Positions 18,843 through 27,502 of a stretch of 64,000 bases of DNA are shown piece after piece. The position numbers and the translations under genes are program-made. The DNA comes from Hymenobacter cheonanensis (lineage in GTDB: Bacteria; Bacteroidota; Bacteroidia; Cytophagales; Hymenobacteraceae). Location: NCBI RefSeq assembly GCF_030581075.1, contig NZ_JAUQSW010000001.1, positions 124,001-188,000 on the forward strand, given 5' to 3'. The notes below the pieces were generated by a model. The model ran no database searches and was not told the DNA's origin. It saw only the letters and a program-made list of their open reading frames with translations. The first letter of the stretch is position 1. Every line of letters begins with the position of its first letter.

Positions 18843-20924
18843 TTGCTGTCTACTGCCTATTCTCCCTGGTTTATTTTGCTGTGCCTGGCCGTGGGCGCGG
18901 GCTACGCTGCGTTGCTTTACTCGGCCAAGGCGCCGTGGCGCCGAGCTATTAATTACGCGCTGGCGGCCGTGCGCTTCGTGGTGGTGAGCTTCTTGTGCTT
19001 TCTGCTACTGTCGCCGTTCATCAAAACCACCACTACGCGCAGCGAGGCGCCTACCGTGGTACTGGCCGTCGATAACTCGCAGTCGGTAGCCCTGTTTACG
19101 CCCCAGCCGGCCCTCAGCCAGCTTACGGCGGGCCTGCCCCGGCTGGCCGCCACCCTACGCGAGAAGGGCTTCCGGGTCGAAACCCGCACGCTGACTAAGG
19201 CCGATGCGGCCCCCGACTCGCTGCGGTTTTCGGCCACCCGCACCGACCTCAATAAGCTGCTGGCCGATAGCCGCGAGGCCAATGCCGAGCGCAACCTGGC
19301 CGGCGTGGTGCTGGTGAGCGACGGCTTGGTGAACCAAGGCCAGGAGCCGCAGTTTTCGGCGTATAACTTCCCGATTTTCAGCGTGGCGCTGGGCGATAGC
19401 ATCGCCAAGAAAGACCTGCGCCTGACCGACCTGGTGTATAACCGCGTGGCGTTCAGCGGCAATAAATTTCCGCTCGAAGCGGAAATTGGCTACGAAGGCT
19501 ACGCTGGCAGCACCGCCACCGTGGAGGTGCGCGAAGGCGGCCGGGTGCTGGAAAGCCGCCGGCTAGCCCTGCCCACGGGCCGGCGGCGCATCAAAACCAC
19601 GTTTCAGCTCACGGCGCCCGCGCCGGGCAAGCGCCGCTACGAGGTGCGCGTGCTGCCCCAGGCGGGCGAGTTTACCACGCTCAACAACGCCCGCACGGCC
19701 TTCCTCGAAATAGTGAAGGGCAAGCTGCGCGTGCTGCTGGCCGGCGCTGCCCCCCACCCCGACCTGAAAGCGCTGCGGGCAGCCATTCTGGCCAATAATA
19801 ATTTTGATTTGACCCTGGCCGTGGCGGGCGTGGGCCAGCCGCTGCCGGCCGGCACCACCTTCGACGTGGCCATTCTGCACCAGCTGCCCGCCCGCGGCGG
19901 CCTGGGCCAGGAGCTGCTGGCGCGGGTGCGCGCGGCCAAAGTGCCGGTGCTGTACGTGCTGGGGGCGCAGTCGGACTATAACGCCTACAACCAGCTAGGG
20001 GCCGGCCTGAGCGTGCAGCCGCGCGGTGCCCAAACCGACGAGGTAACGCCCCTGCCCAACCCGGGCTTTGCCCGGCTGCCGCTCGATGAGGAAAGCCGCC
20101 GCCGCTTTGCGCAGTACCCGCCGGTGCCGGTGCCCTTTGGCGAGCTGCGGCTGGCTAGCGGGGCCGAGGCCGCGCTGTGGCAGCAGGTGGGCCGCCTGCC
20201 CACGCAAAAGCCGCTGCTGGTGTTTGGCGGGGCGGCCGGCACGGGCCCCCGCGCCGCTACGCTGCTGGCCGAAAATACCTGGCAGTGGCGCCTGGAAGAA
20301 GCCATTGCCCACGACGACCACCCCGAGGCCTACGACCGGTTCATTGGCCGCACCCTGCAGCTGCTGACCCAGAACGCCAACAAGAAGCGCCTCGACGTGT
20401 ATCCGACCCAGGATGCCTTCAGCACCCAGGACGATGTGACGCTGGGCGCGGAAACGTATAACGCAGTGTTTGAGCGCATTTATGACCAGAAAATTGCGCT
20501 TACGCTCACCGACTCGGCCCGCCGGGTGCGCACCGTCTCTTTTACTAATGCGCCCGACGGCTCGCCGCTGCACCTGGGGCCGCTGCCGGCGGGCCTCTAC
20601 CGCTACCAGGCCCGCGCCACCCTCGGCGGCCAGGCCCAGCAGGCCAGCGGCGAGCTATTGGTGCAAAACCAGCCGCTCGAAGCCCAGGAATCGAAGGCCG
20701 ACCACCGGCTGCTGGCCCAGCTCAGCCGCCGCAGCGGCGGCCAGCTCTACTACCCTGGCCAGTTCGATAAGCTAGCCCAGGATTTAGTGGCCAAGAACTT
20801 TAAGCCGGTACTGAGCAGCGAGGAAGATTTGAAGGATTTGATAAACCTGAAGTGGCTGTTTTTTGCCTTGGTGGCGCTGCTGGCGGCCGAGTGGGCCACG
20901 CGCAAGTACCAGGGCGGGGTCTAA
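18843..20924 (+). CDS. Large membrane protein with VWA-like region
   Basis: About 693 residues. Two N-terminal helices (SPWFILLCLAVGAGYAALLY and AAVRFVVVSFLCFLLLSPF) and one C-terminal helix (LKWLFFALVALLAAEWA) flank a periplasmic portion. The portion begins with a VWA-like segment (TVVLAVDNSQSVALF..., DxSxS metal-site pattern; GVVLVSDGLVNQ), then beta-sandwich and glutamine-amidotransferase-like segments (VLLAGAAPHPDLKAL). This architecture is recurrent in Bacteroidota, but its function is not established. The TTG at 18843 is the first in-frame start after a likely promoter; an in-frame GTG at 18780 is an alternative. The HAD gene follows 12 bp downstream. Confidence 0.8.
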   Translation: MLSTAYSPWFILLCLAVGAGYAALLYSAKAPWRRAINYALAAVRFVVVSFLCFLLLSPFIKTTTTRSEAPTVVLAVDNSQSVALFTPQPALSQLTAGLPRLAATLREKGFRVETRTLTKADAAPDSLRFSATRTDLNKLLADSREANAERNLAGVVLVSDGLVNQGQEPQFSAYNFPIFSVALGDSIAKKDLRLTDLVYNRVAFSGNKFPLEAEIGYEGYAGSTATVEVREGGRVLESRRLALPTGRRRIKTTFQLTAPAPGKRRYEVRVLPQAGEFTTLNNARTAFLEIVKGKLRVLLAGAAPHPDLKALRAAILANNNFDLTLAVAGVGQPLPAGTTFDVAILHQLPARGGLGQELLARVRAAKVPVLYVLGAQSDYNAYNQLGAGLSVQPRGAQTDEVTPLPNPGFARLPLDEESRRRFAQYPPVPVPFGELRLASGAEAALWQQVGRLPTQKPLLVFGGAAGTGPRAATLLAENTWQWRLEEAIAHDDHPEAYDRFIGRTLQLLTQNANKKRLDVYPTQDAFSTQDDVTLGAETYNAVFERIYDQKIALTLTDSARRVRTVSFTNAPDGSPLHLGPLPAGLYRYQARATLGGQAQQASGELLVQNQPLEAQESKADHRLLAQLSRRSGGQLYYPGQFDKLAQDLVAKNFKPVLSSEEDLKDLINLKWLFFALVALLAAEWATRKYQGGV

Positions 20925-20936
20925 GCTGCGGGGGTT

Positions 20937-21392
20937 ATGCGCGTAGCTTTTGACTTGGATAATACGCTTATCCGCAACGATTTTGACTTTCCTTTAGCCG
21001 TTGCTCAGCGGCCACTAGTTCAAAAGATTCTCCATACGGAGCCCTTGCGGCTGGGCATTCAGGAAGTATTTGCCTTTTGCCGGGCGCGCCACTGGGAAGT
21101 CTGGGTTTACACCACCTCGTACCGCAGCCCGCTTTACATTCGCAAGCTACTGTGGGTGTACGGCTTACGCGCAGATGGCATCATCAACCAAACCCGCCAC
21201 AACCACCGGGTCAGCGTCAGGAGCACGAAGCATCCTCCTACCTTTGGCATCGATGTATTGATTGACGATTCGCGCGGCGTGCAGCTGGAAGGCGAGCGGT
21301 TTGGGTTTCACGTTATTCAAATCGAACCCAACGACTTTGATTGGGTTGACCACGTTCAGGCTCGTCTACTGAGCTTTGCTACCGCTAGCTAA
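20937..21392 (+). CDS. HAD-like phosphatase family protein
   Basis: A 151-residue small HAD-superfamily protein. Motif I is FDLDNTLI (nucleophile and acid Asp), motif II is the threonine-serine in YTTSYRS, and the acidic motif IV is LIDDSRG. The basic motif III lysine is not clear; RSTKHPPTFG may supply it. It lacks a large cap domain, so it may act on a macromolecule or bulky phosphate. The substrate is unknown. It begins at an ATG 12 bp after the VWA-like gene and probably shares its transcript. Confidence 0.8.
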   Translation: MRVAFDLDNTLIRNDFDFPLAVAQRPLVQKILHTEPLRLGIQEVFAFCRARHWEVWVYTTSYRSPLYIRKLLWVYGLRADGIINQTRHNHRVSVRSTKHPPTFGIDVLIDDSRGVQLEGERFGFHVIQIEPNDFDWVDHVQARLLSFATAS

Positions 21393-21403
21393 AGCGGTTT
21401 TTT

Positions 21404-22075
21404 ATGCGCTATATCCTTCTCAACAAGCCCTACGAAGTCCTTACCCAGTTTACCGATGAGCACGGCCGCGCCACGCTCAAGGACTTTGTGGCCGTGCCCA
21501 ACGTGTACCCGGTGGGCCGGCTCGACTTTGATAGTGAGGGCCTGCTGCTGCTCACCGACGACAAGCAGCTGCAGCACCGCCTCAGCGACCCGCGCTACAA
21601 AGTGCCCAAAACCTACTGGGCGCAGGTAGAAGGCACGCCGACCGAAGCGGCGCTGCAACAGCTGCGCGAGGGGGTGCAGCTTAAGGAGGGCTTTACGCTG
21701 CCCGCCGAGGCTACTGCCTTGCCCGCCGAGGCTACTGCCGACCTATGGCCGCGCAACCCGCCCATTCGCTACCGCGCCAGCATCCCCACGAACTGGCTGG
21801 AAATCAGCATCTCGCAGGGCATGAACCGACAGGTGCGCAAGATGTGCGCGGCCGTGGGCCTGCCCTGCCTGCGGCTGGTGCGCCAGGGCCTGGGGGCTTT
21901 ATCGCTGAGCGAAGTAGCCCCCGGCCAGTGGCGCGACCTCACGGCCGAGGAAGTAGCCGCGCTGCGGGGGCTAGCCGGCGCCGATGTGCGGCACCCGCGC
22001 CCGGCCCGACCCGCGAGCACTACGTTTACGCCGGTCCGCCGCACCACCACCGGCCCCCGCAAGCAACGCCCCTGA
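21404..22075 (+). CDS. rluE: RluE-like rRNA pseudouridine synthase
   Basis: A 223-residue enzyme of the RsuA/RluB/E/F group. The catalytic motif GRLDFDSEGLLLLT carries the nucleophilic aspartate, and the ISQGMNRQVRKMCAAVG block is diagnostic. There is no N-terminal S4 domain, as in RluE, which modifies 23S rRNA in E. coli. Residues ~105-118 hold a perfect heptapeptide duplication (LPAEATA twice), and the C-terminus has a basic, proline-rich tail. The ATG lies 11 bp after the HAD stop. The exact rRNA site is inferred only from the family. Confidence 0.88.
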   Translation: MRYILLNKPYEVLTQFTDEHGRATLKDFVAVPNVYPVGRLDFDSEGLLLLTDDKQLQHRLSDPRYKVPKTYWAQVEGTPTEAALQQLREGVQLKEGFTLPAEATALPAEATADLWPRNPPIRYRASIPTNWLEISISQGMNRQVRKMCAAVGLPCLRLVRQGLGALSLSEVAPGQWRDLTAEEVAALRGLAGADVRHPRPARPASTTFTPVRRTTTGPRKQRP

Positions 22076-22076
22076 G

Positions 22077-23015
22077 ATGGTACGCCGACTTATTTGGGGG
22101 CTAGCCCTGCTTTTTGGCCTGCTCAACGTGGTAGTAGCGTTGCACGCCTGGCGCTTCACGCACTTCACTACCGATGCCGGGCCGCGCACCCGCAACCCCG
22201 AGCAATTACCGGCCAGCGAAAAGCTTAAAGTGATGCTAACGGGCCTGCGCAACCCCAAGCCCATCAACCTGGCGCCGCCGGTTTTTCCTTACGAAAATGT
22301 GACGCTCCGCAGCCCCAACGGCCGGCTAGCTGCCTGGTACAGCCCGCTGCCGCAGGCCCGCGGCACGGTGGTGCTGTGCCACGGCTACACCAGCGACAAG
22401 TCGCGCCTGCGGCCCGAGGCAGGCTATTTCCGGCAGCTCGGCTACGCGGTGCTGCTGCTCGATTTTAGTGGCAACGGCGCCTCGGAGGGCTACCAAACCA
22501 CCATCGGCTACCGCGAGGCCGACGATGTGGTGGCTGCCTTTCGCTGGGCGCAGGCCCGGCTGCCCGGTGCGCCGGTGGTGCTCTACGGTGTGAGCATGGG
22601 CGCGGTGGCCATTCTTCGGGCCGAAGGCGAGCTAGGCCTGCGCCCTACCGCCAGCATCGTGGAATGTCCCTACGGCAGCATGCTCCAAACGGCCCGGAAC
22701 CGCTTTGTTTCGATGCACCTGCCGCCCTTCCCCCTGGCTAACCTATTGGTTTTCTGGGGAAGTGTGGAGAACGGTTACTGGGCTTTCGGCCTGAATGCCC
22801 GGGAGTATGCCCGCCACGTGCCCACGCCCACCCTGCTGCTGTGGGGCACCGCCGACCCGCGCGTGATGCGCTCCGAAACGGACAGCATCTTCGCCCACCT
22901 AGCCGGCCCCAAGCAGCGGGTCGATTTTGTGGGCTCGGGCCACGAGCCTTACTGGCACAAGCACCCCCGGCAGTGGCAGGGTGCTATCAGCCGCTTTTTG
23001 GCTGCCCTGCCCTAG
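22077..23015 (+). CDS. Alpha/beta hydrolase with N-terminal membrane anchor
   Basis: A 312-residue serine hydrolase. An N-terminal helix (LIWGLALLFGLLNVVVALHAW) precedes an alpha/beta-hydrolase fold with oxyanion-side motif LCHGYTSDKS, nucleophile elbow YGVSMGAV, acid residue near WGTADPRV and the terminal histidine in SGHEPYW. The substrate is unknown; an ester or acyl group on the periplasmic side is plausible. The ATG at 22077 lies one base after the rluE-like stop (TGAGATG), indicating coupling. A strong terminator follows immediately. Confidence 0.85.
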   Translation: MVRRLIWGLALLFGLLNVVVALHAWRFTHFTTDAGPRTRNPEQLPASEKLKVMLTGLRNPKPINLAPPVFPYENVTLRSPNGRLAAWYSPLPQARGTVVLCHGYTSDKSRLRPEAGYFRQLGYAVLLLDFSGNGASEGYQTTIGYREADDVVAAFRWAQARLPGAPVVLYGVSMGAVAILRAEGELGLRPTASIVECPYGSMLQTARNRFVSMHLPPFPLANLLVFWGSVENGYWAFGLNAREYARHVPTPTLLLWGTADPRVMRSETDSIFAHLAGPKQRVDFVGSGHEPYWHKHPRQWQGAISRFLAALP

Positions 23016-23016
23016 C

Positions 23017-23069
23017 CCCTAAAAAGAGCGCCCTGCCGCACGGGGTGCAGCAGGGCGCTCTTTTTAGGG
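23017..23069. terminator. Bidirectional terminator between hydrolase and efflux operon 1
   Basis: A perfect 20-bp stem with A5 and T5 tracts inside its arms (CCCTAAAAAGAGCGCCCTGC at 23017-23036, complement at 23050-23069) and a 13-nt loop. It lies between convergent genes and can serve both. Confidence 0.88.
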
Positions 23070-23095
23070 CTTCCGGGGCTTCTACTTAATGCGCG

Positions 23096-26000
23096 TTAAT
23101 GCGCGGCCAGCTCCCGGTTCACCGGCAGGTCATCGGCGTAGTGGGTGTGCTCGGCGCGGTAGGTACGCTCGAATATCAGCGGGAAGATAAAGAGCGTCAG
23201 CACCGTACCCGTGAGCAGGCCGCCGATAACCACGATGGCCAGCGGCTTCGACGTTTCGGAGCCGATGCCCGTGCTCAGGGCCGCCGGCATGAGGCCGATA
23301 ATGGCCATGAGGGCCGTCATCACCACCGGGCGCACCCGGGAAGCCACGCCCTCGGCCAGGCTGCGGTCGAGGCTCATTTTAGCCAGCATGTTTTGCTTGA
23401 ACACGCTGATGAGAATCACGCCGTTCTGAATACAGATACCAAACAGCGCGATAAACCCGATACCAGCCGAAATCGAGAAGTTGGTGTGCGTGATGAGCAG
23501 CATGGCAATGCCGCCGATGAGCGCGAACGGCACGTTGAGCAGCACCAGCCCGGCATCTTTCAGGTTGCCAAACAGGATGAACAGGATGAAGAAGATGAGG
23601 GCCAGCGAAATCGGCACTACCTGGGCCAGGCGCTGGCTAGCCCGGCGCTGGTTTTCGAAGTCGCCGGTCCACTTCATGGAGTAGCCTTTGGGCAGCACCA
23701 CCACCTTGTTCACCTTCTCCTGCGCCTCGGCGATGGCCGAGCCCAGGTCGCGGCCTCGCACCGAGAACTTCACGGCCGAGAAGCGGGTGTTGTCGTCGCG
23801 GTAAATCAGGCTAGGGCCGGTTACCTGCCTCACATCAGCTATCTCGTTCAGGGGCACGGTTTTGCCAGTCTGCGTAGGCACCATAAGCGCGGCAATCTCG
23901 GTCGGGCTCTCGCGGAACTGCGACTCGTAGCGCACCCGGATGGGAAACTTGCGCTCGCCCTCGTACATCTGGCTGGCCTGCTTGCCGCCCACCGCCATTT
24001 CGAGCACAGCGTTGGCATCGCTCTTGCTCACGCCGTAGCTGGCCATGCGGCGCTCGTCAAGGTCGGCGTGCAGCTCGGGCTGGCCGATGTTACGCAGCAA
24101 ACCCAAGTCGTCGATGCCGTCTACGTGTTGCAGCACCTCGTACACCTGGCGGGCCTTGCCCTCCATCAGCTTGAGGTCGGTGCCGTAGATTTTCACGGCA
24201 ATGGAGCCTTTTACCCCCGAGGCGGCCTCCTCCACGTTGTCGGTAATGGGCTGCGAGAAATTGAAATCGACGCCTGGAAAGCGGTTCAGCTTCTCCTTCA
24301 TCCGCTCAATGAGGGCCTCGCGGTACTCCTTGTGCTTCATGTTCTTCTGCACCTCGTCGGTGTGCTTTATCTGCACCAGGAACTCGTTGTTGTAGAAGCC
24401 CGTGGGGTCGGTGCCGTCGTTGGGGCGGCCGGTCTGGCTTACCACGTCGCTCACCTCGGGGAAGCTGATAAACACGCGGCGCATCTCATTACAAAGCTTA
24501 TTCGAGGCATCGAGCGAGATGCTCAGCGGCAGCTGGGCCCGCACGTAAATCGAGCCTTCGTTCAGCTCGGGCAAGAATTCGGTGCCCAGAAACTGATACA
24601 TGCCAACGCCGGCTACCACAATGAGCGCGGCCACGATGAGGCTGGCCGTTTTGCGGGCGTAGGTAAACACGAACACCTTGCGCGCCCCCTTATTAATGGC
24701 CCGCAGCAGGAAGTTATCCTTTTCGCGCACGTTTTTGCGCAGCAAAATCGAGGCCAGCACCGGCACCAGCGTCAGCGTGAAAATCAAGGCCCCTAGCAGG
24801 GCGAAGCCCAGCGTCCAGGCCAGCGGCGAAAACACCTTGCCTTCTACTTTCTCGAAGGAGAAAATGGGCAGCAGCGCCGTGATAATGATGGCCTTGGCAA
24901 AGAAAATCGACTTGCCCATGTCGCGGCCGGTTTTCTTGATAATACCCAGCTTGGCGAGCTTGTTGAAGCGCTCCATACCCACCTCGTGGGCCTTGTGGTC
25001 GAGCGCCACAAAGAGCCCTTCCACCATCACCACGGCGCCGTCGATGATGATACCGAAGTCGATGGCGCCCATGCTGAGCAGGTTGGCGCTCATGCCCTTC
25101 AGCCGCAGGCAGATGAAGGCAAACAGCAGGGCTAGCGGAATGATGATGCTCACAATCACCGTGGTGCGCCAGTCGGCCATGAACAGGAACACAATCACCG
25201 TCACGAAAATCATGCCCTCGGTGAGGTTGTGAATTACCGTTTCGGTCGAGAAGTCAATCAGGTTCTGGCGGTTGTAGAACGTGCTGATTTTTACGTCGGG
25301 CGGCAGTATTTTCTCGTTGAGCAGCTGCACTTTGGCTTGCAGCAGCTTGATAACTTCCGAGGGGTTTTCGCCCTTGCGCATTACCACGATGCCTTCTACC
25401 ATGTCGTCGTTCAGGCCCCGGCCCACGCGGCCCAGCCGCGGCAGCGCCGATTCGGCCACCTGCGCCACATCCTTCACCAGAATGGGCGCGCCGTTCACGT
25501 TCTTGACAACCGTGTTGTTGATGTCCGAAATGTTGTTAAGCAGGCCAATGCCGCGCACCACGTAGTTCTGCTGGCCCTCGTTTATCACGTCGCCGCCCAC
25601 GTTGATGTTCGAGCGCTGCACGGCGGTGTAGAGGTCGAGCGGCGTGAGGCCGAAGTCTTGCAGCTTGCTGGGGTCTACCGAAATCTCGTAGCTCTTCACC
25701 TCGCCGCCGAAGCTGTTTACGTCGGCCACGCCGGGCACGGCTTTCAGGTTGCGCTCCACCACCCAGTCCTGGATGGTTTTGAGTTCACGGGTGCTTTTGT
25801 CCTTGCTGGCCAAGGTGTAGCGAAAAATTTCGCCGGTGGGGCCGTAGGGCGGCTGCACCTCGGGCTCGGCACCGTCGGGCAGGTCGGCGCCGGCCAGCAG
25901 GTTGTTCACCTGCACGCGGGCGAAGGCATCGTCCACGCCGTCGTCAAAAATTACCTTCACCACCGACAGGCCGAAAAGCGTAGTCGAGCGCACGCTGGTT

Positions 26001-26245
26001 TTTTTCTGCACCGGGTTGAGGGCAATCTCAATCGGCGCGGTTACGAACTTCTCAATCTCCTCGGCCGAGCGGCCGGGCCACTGCGTAATGATGGTGATTT
26101 CGGTATTCGTCACGTCCGGAAACGCCTCGATGGGCGTGTTCCGGTAGCTCACCACCCCGGCGATAATCGCCACCAGCGTAAGCAGGAAGATAAAGCCCCG
26201 GTTTTTCAGGGAGAAGGCAATGATACCTTGGATGAATTTATTCAC
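23096..26245 (-). CDS. czcA: CzcA-type heavy-metal efflux RND pump, operon 1
   Basis: A 1049-residue inner-membrane proton-antiporter that exports metal ions. Twelve membrane helices are expected. The heavy-metal-RND charged motif in helix 4 is present as DFGIIIDGAVVMVE, with other hallmarks TQWPGRSAEE and VSQTGRPNDGTDPTGF. The Met residues that bind Cu(I) in CusA have no counterpart in the corresponding segments (DGTDPTGFYNNEF; DNVEEAASGVKG), so a divalent cation such as Zn, Co, Cd or Ni fits better than copper. The start is GTG at 26245. It is third in the minus-strand operon after the TolC-like and adaptor genes. Confidence 0.93.
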   Translation of the reverse strand: MNKFIQGIIAFSLKNRGFIFLLTLVAIIAGVVSYRNTPIEAFPDVTNTEITIITQWPGRSAEEIEKFVTAPIEIALNPVQKKTSVRSTTLFGLSVVKVIFDDGVDDAFARVQVNNLLAGADLPDGAEPEVQPPYGPTGEIFRYTLASKDKSTRELKTIQDWVVERNLKAVPGVADVNSFGGEVKSYEISVDPSKLQDFGLTPLDLYTAVQRSNINVGGDVINEGQQNYVVRGIGLLNNISDINNTVVKNVNGAPILVKDVAQVAESALPRLGRVGRGLNDDMVEGIVVMRKGENPSEVIKLLQAKVQLLNEKILPPDVKISTFYNRQNLIDFSTETVIHNLTEGMIFVTVIVFLFMADWRTTVIVSIIIPLALLFAFICLRLKGMSANLLSMGAIDFGIIIDGAVVMVEGLFVALDHKAHEVGMERFNKLAKLGIIKKTGRDMGKSIFFAKAIIITALLPIFSFEKVEGKVFSPLAWTLGFALLGALIFTLTLVPVLASILLRKNVREKDNFLLRAINKGARKVFVFTYARKTASLIVAALIVVAGVGMYQFLGTEFLPELNEGSIYVRAQLPLSISLDASNKLCNEMRRVFISFPEVSDVVSQTGRPNDGTDPTGFYNNEFLVQIKHTDEVQKNMKHKEYREALIERMKEKLNRFPGVDFNFSQPITDNVEEAASGVKGSIAVKIYGTDLKLMEGKARQVYEVLQHVDGIDDLGLLRNIGQPELHADLDERRMASYGVSKSDANAVLEMAVGGKQASQMYEGERKFPIRVRYESQFRESPTEIAALMVPTQTGKTVPLNEIADVRQVTGPSLIYRDDNTRFSAVKFSVRGRDLGSAIAEAQEKVNKVVVLPKGYSMKWTGDFENQRRASQRLAQVVPISLALIFFILFILFGNLKDAGLVLLNVPFALIGGIAMLLITHTNFSISAGIGFIALFGICIQNGVILISVFKQNMLAKMSLDRSLAEGVASRVRPVVMTALMAIIGLMPAALSTGIGSETSKPLAIVVIGGLLTGTVLTLFIFPLIFERTYRAEHTHYADDLPVNRELAAH

Positions 26246-26326
26246 TGCGGCTACTTAGGAGCTTATGAATTAGGCGTATAAATCCTTGTTAATGCCGCGC
26301 TACGCGCGCACCCACAAGCGTCGTTG

Positions 26327-27433
26327 TTAATCGTTCAGCTCGTCGTACACGAGCAGTTGGTTTTTGGTCACGATGGCCTCCCCCGCTTTCAGGTTGCCGC
26401 GCACGTAGCTCACGTTGCCCACCGTTTTGGTCACGGCCACGGGGCGCGTATCTACTTCCGTGCGGTTCTTGTACACGAGCACAAAATGCTGGTCCTTATC
26501 GAAAATAACCGAATTAGCCGGTACGGCTAACTCCTTCTGCTTCTCAGTGTTAAGGATGTGCACCTGGGCGTACATCTCGGGCTTGAGCAGGTAGCCGGGG
26601 TTGGTAAGACGGATGCGCACCTTCAAGGCCTTGCTATCGGGGTCCAGCACATTAAACACCTTGTCTACCACCCCTTTAAAGTGCTTGTCGGGGTAAGAGA
26701 GCGTCGTGATGTCGGCCTGGTAGCCCAGCTTCACGTTCGCGATATCCGACTCAAACACATTGGCCAGCACCCACACCTGGTCGAGGTCGGCAATGGTAAA
26801 AAAGCCGTCGCCATCCACGTTAGAGGTGCTGTATTGCATACCCTGGGTCACGTTCTTGTCGGTGATAAAGCCCGAAATCGGGGCTTTAATCTCGTAGTGC
26901 CCGTCTTTCGACACCCCGTAGATGCCGAGCTGCTTGCCGGTTTTGCCCAGGTTGCTCTGGGCTTTGCGCAGCTCCTCGCGGGCCAGCACCACGTCGCGCT
27001 CGGCGGCCAGGCCGGCTTTGTACTGGTCTTCGGCCACGCTCAGGTTTTTCTGGGCAATGGCCACGTCGGTACCGGCCGTGCTATTCTGGTTTTGCACATC
27101 GGCAATCTCGCCCGAGCGCACCACGGCCAGCACCTGGCCTTTGCTGACGTGGTCGCCAAGCTCCACATTCAGCTTTTCAACCACGCCCCCCACGAGCGGA
27201 AATATCTTGGCGGTTTTGTCGCCATTGGTCGTTACCTGGCCCGAAAAAGACTGCTCGCTCTGCACCGGCTCCAGGCGCACAGTATCGAAAGCAAGCTCTT
27301 TGAGCGTTTGGTCAGAAAGCGAGAATTTTTTAGCGGTTTTGGTTTCTTCCGCAGCCGCATCGGTTTCCGACGGCGACTTGGAGCAGGCCCCCAGGCCCAA
27401 GGTTAGCAACAAAAAATAAGCAGCGCGATTCAT
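26327..27433 (-). CDS. czcB: RND periplasmic adaptor (membrane-fusion lipoprotein), operon 1
   Basis: A 368-residue membrane-fusion protein that would link the pump to the outer-membrane channel. MNRAAYFLLLTLGLGAC is a lipobox signal. Then come barrel-sandwich/lipoyl segments (GGVVEKLNVELGDHVSKG; PISGFITDKNVTQGM) and a coiled hairpin in between (about residues 115-170). The ATG at 27433 begins the signal peptide; a longer in-frame start at 27457 is less likely. It is 69 bp downstream of the TolC-like gene and 81 bp upstream of the pump gene. Confidence 0.92.
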   Translation of the reverse strand: MNRAAYFLLLTLGLGACSKSPSETDAAAEETKTAKKFSLSDQTLKELAFDTVRLEPVQSEQSFSGQVTTNGDKTAKIFPLVGGVVEKLNVELGDHVSKGQVLAVVRSGEIADVQNQNSTAGTDVAIAQKNLSVAEDQYKAGLAAERDVVLAREELRKAQSNLGKTGKQLGIYGVSKDGHYEIKAPISGFITDKNVTQGMQYSTSNVDGDGFFTIADLDQVWVLANVFESDIANVKLGYQADITTLSYPDKHFKGVVDKVFNVLDPDSKALKVRIRLTNPGYLLKPEMYAQVHILNTEKQKELAVPANSVIFDKDQHFVLVYKNRTEVDTRPVAVTKTVGNVSYVRGNLKAGEAIVTKNQLLVYDELND

Positions 27434-27502
27434 GAAATAGAAGTAGTGGCGAAGCAAAACCCGGCAGCCGGGGCCTAGCCAGGCAAGGCTGATGAGAAAG
27501 AG

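Noticed and set aside
23099..24796. A 565-codon plus-strand open frame opposite the first RND pump
   Set aside because: It is the antisense of a well-supported czcA gene; the His- and Leu-rich translation has no domain. GC-rich coding DNA often leaves open antisense frames.
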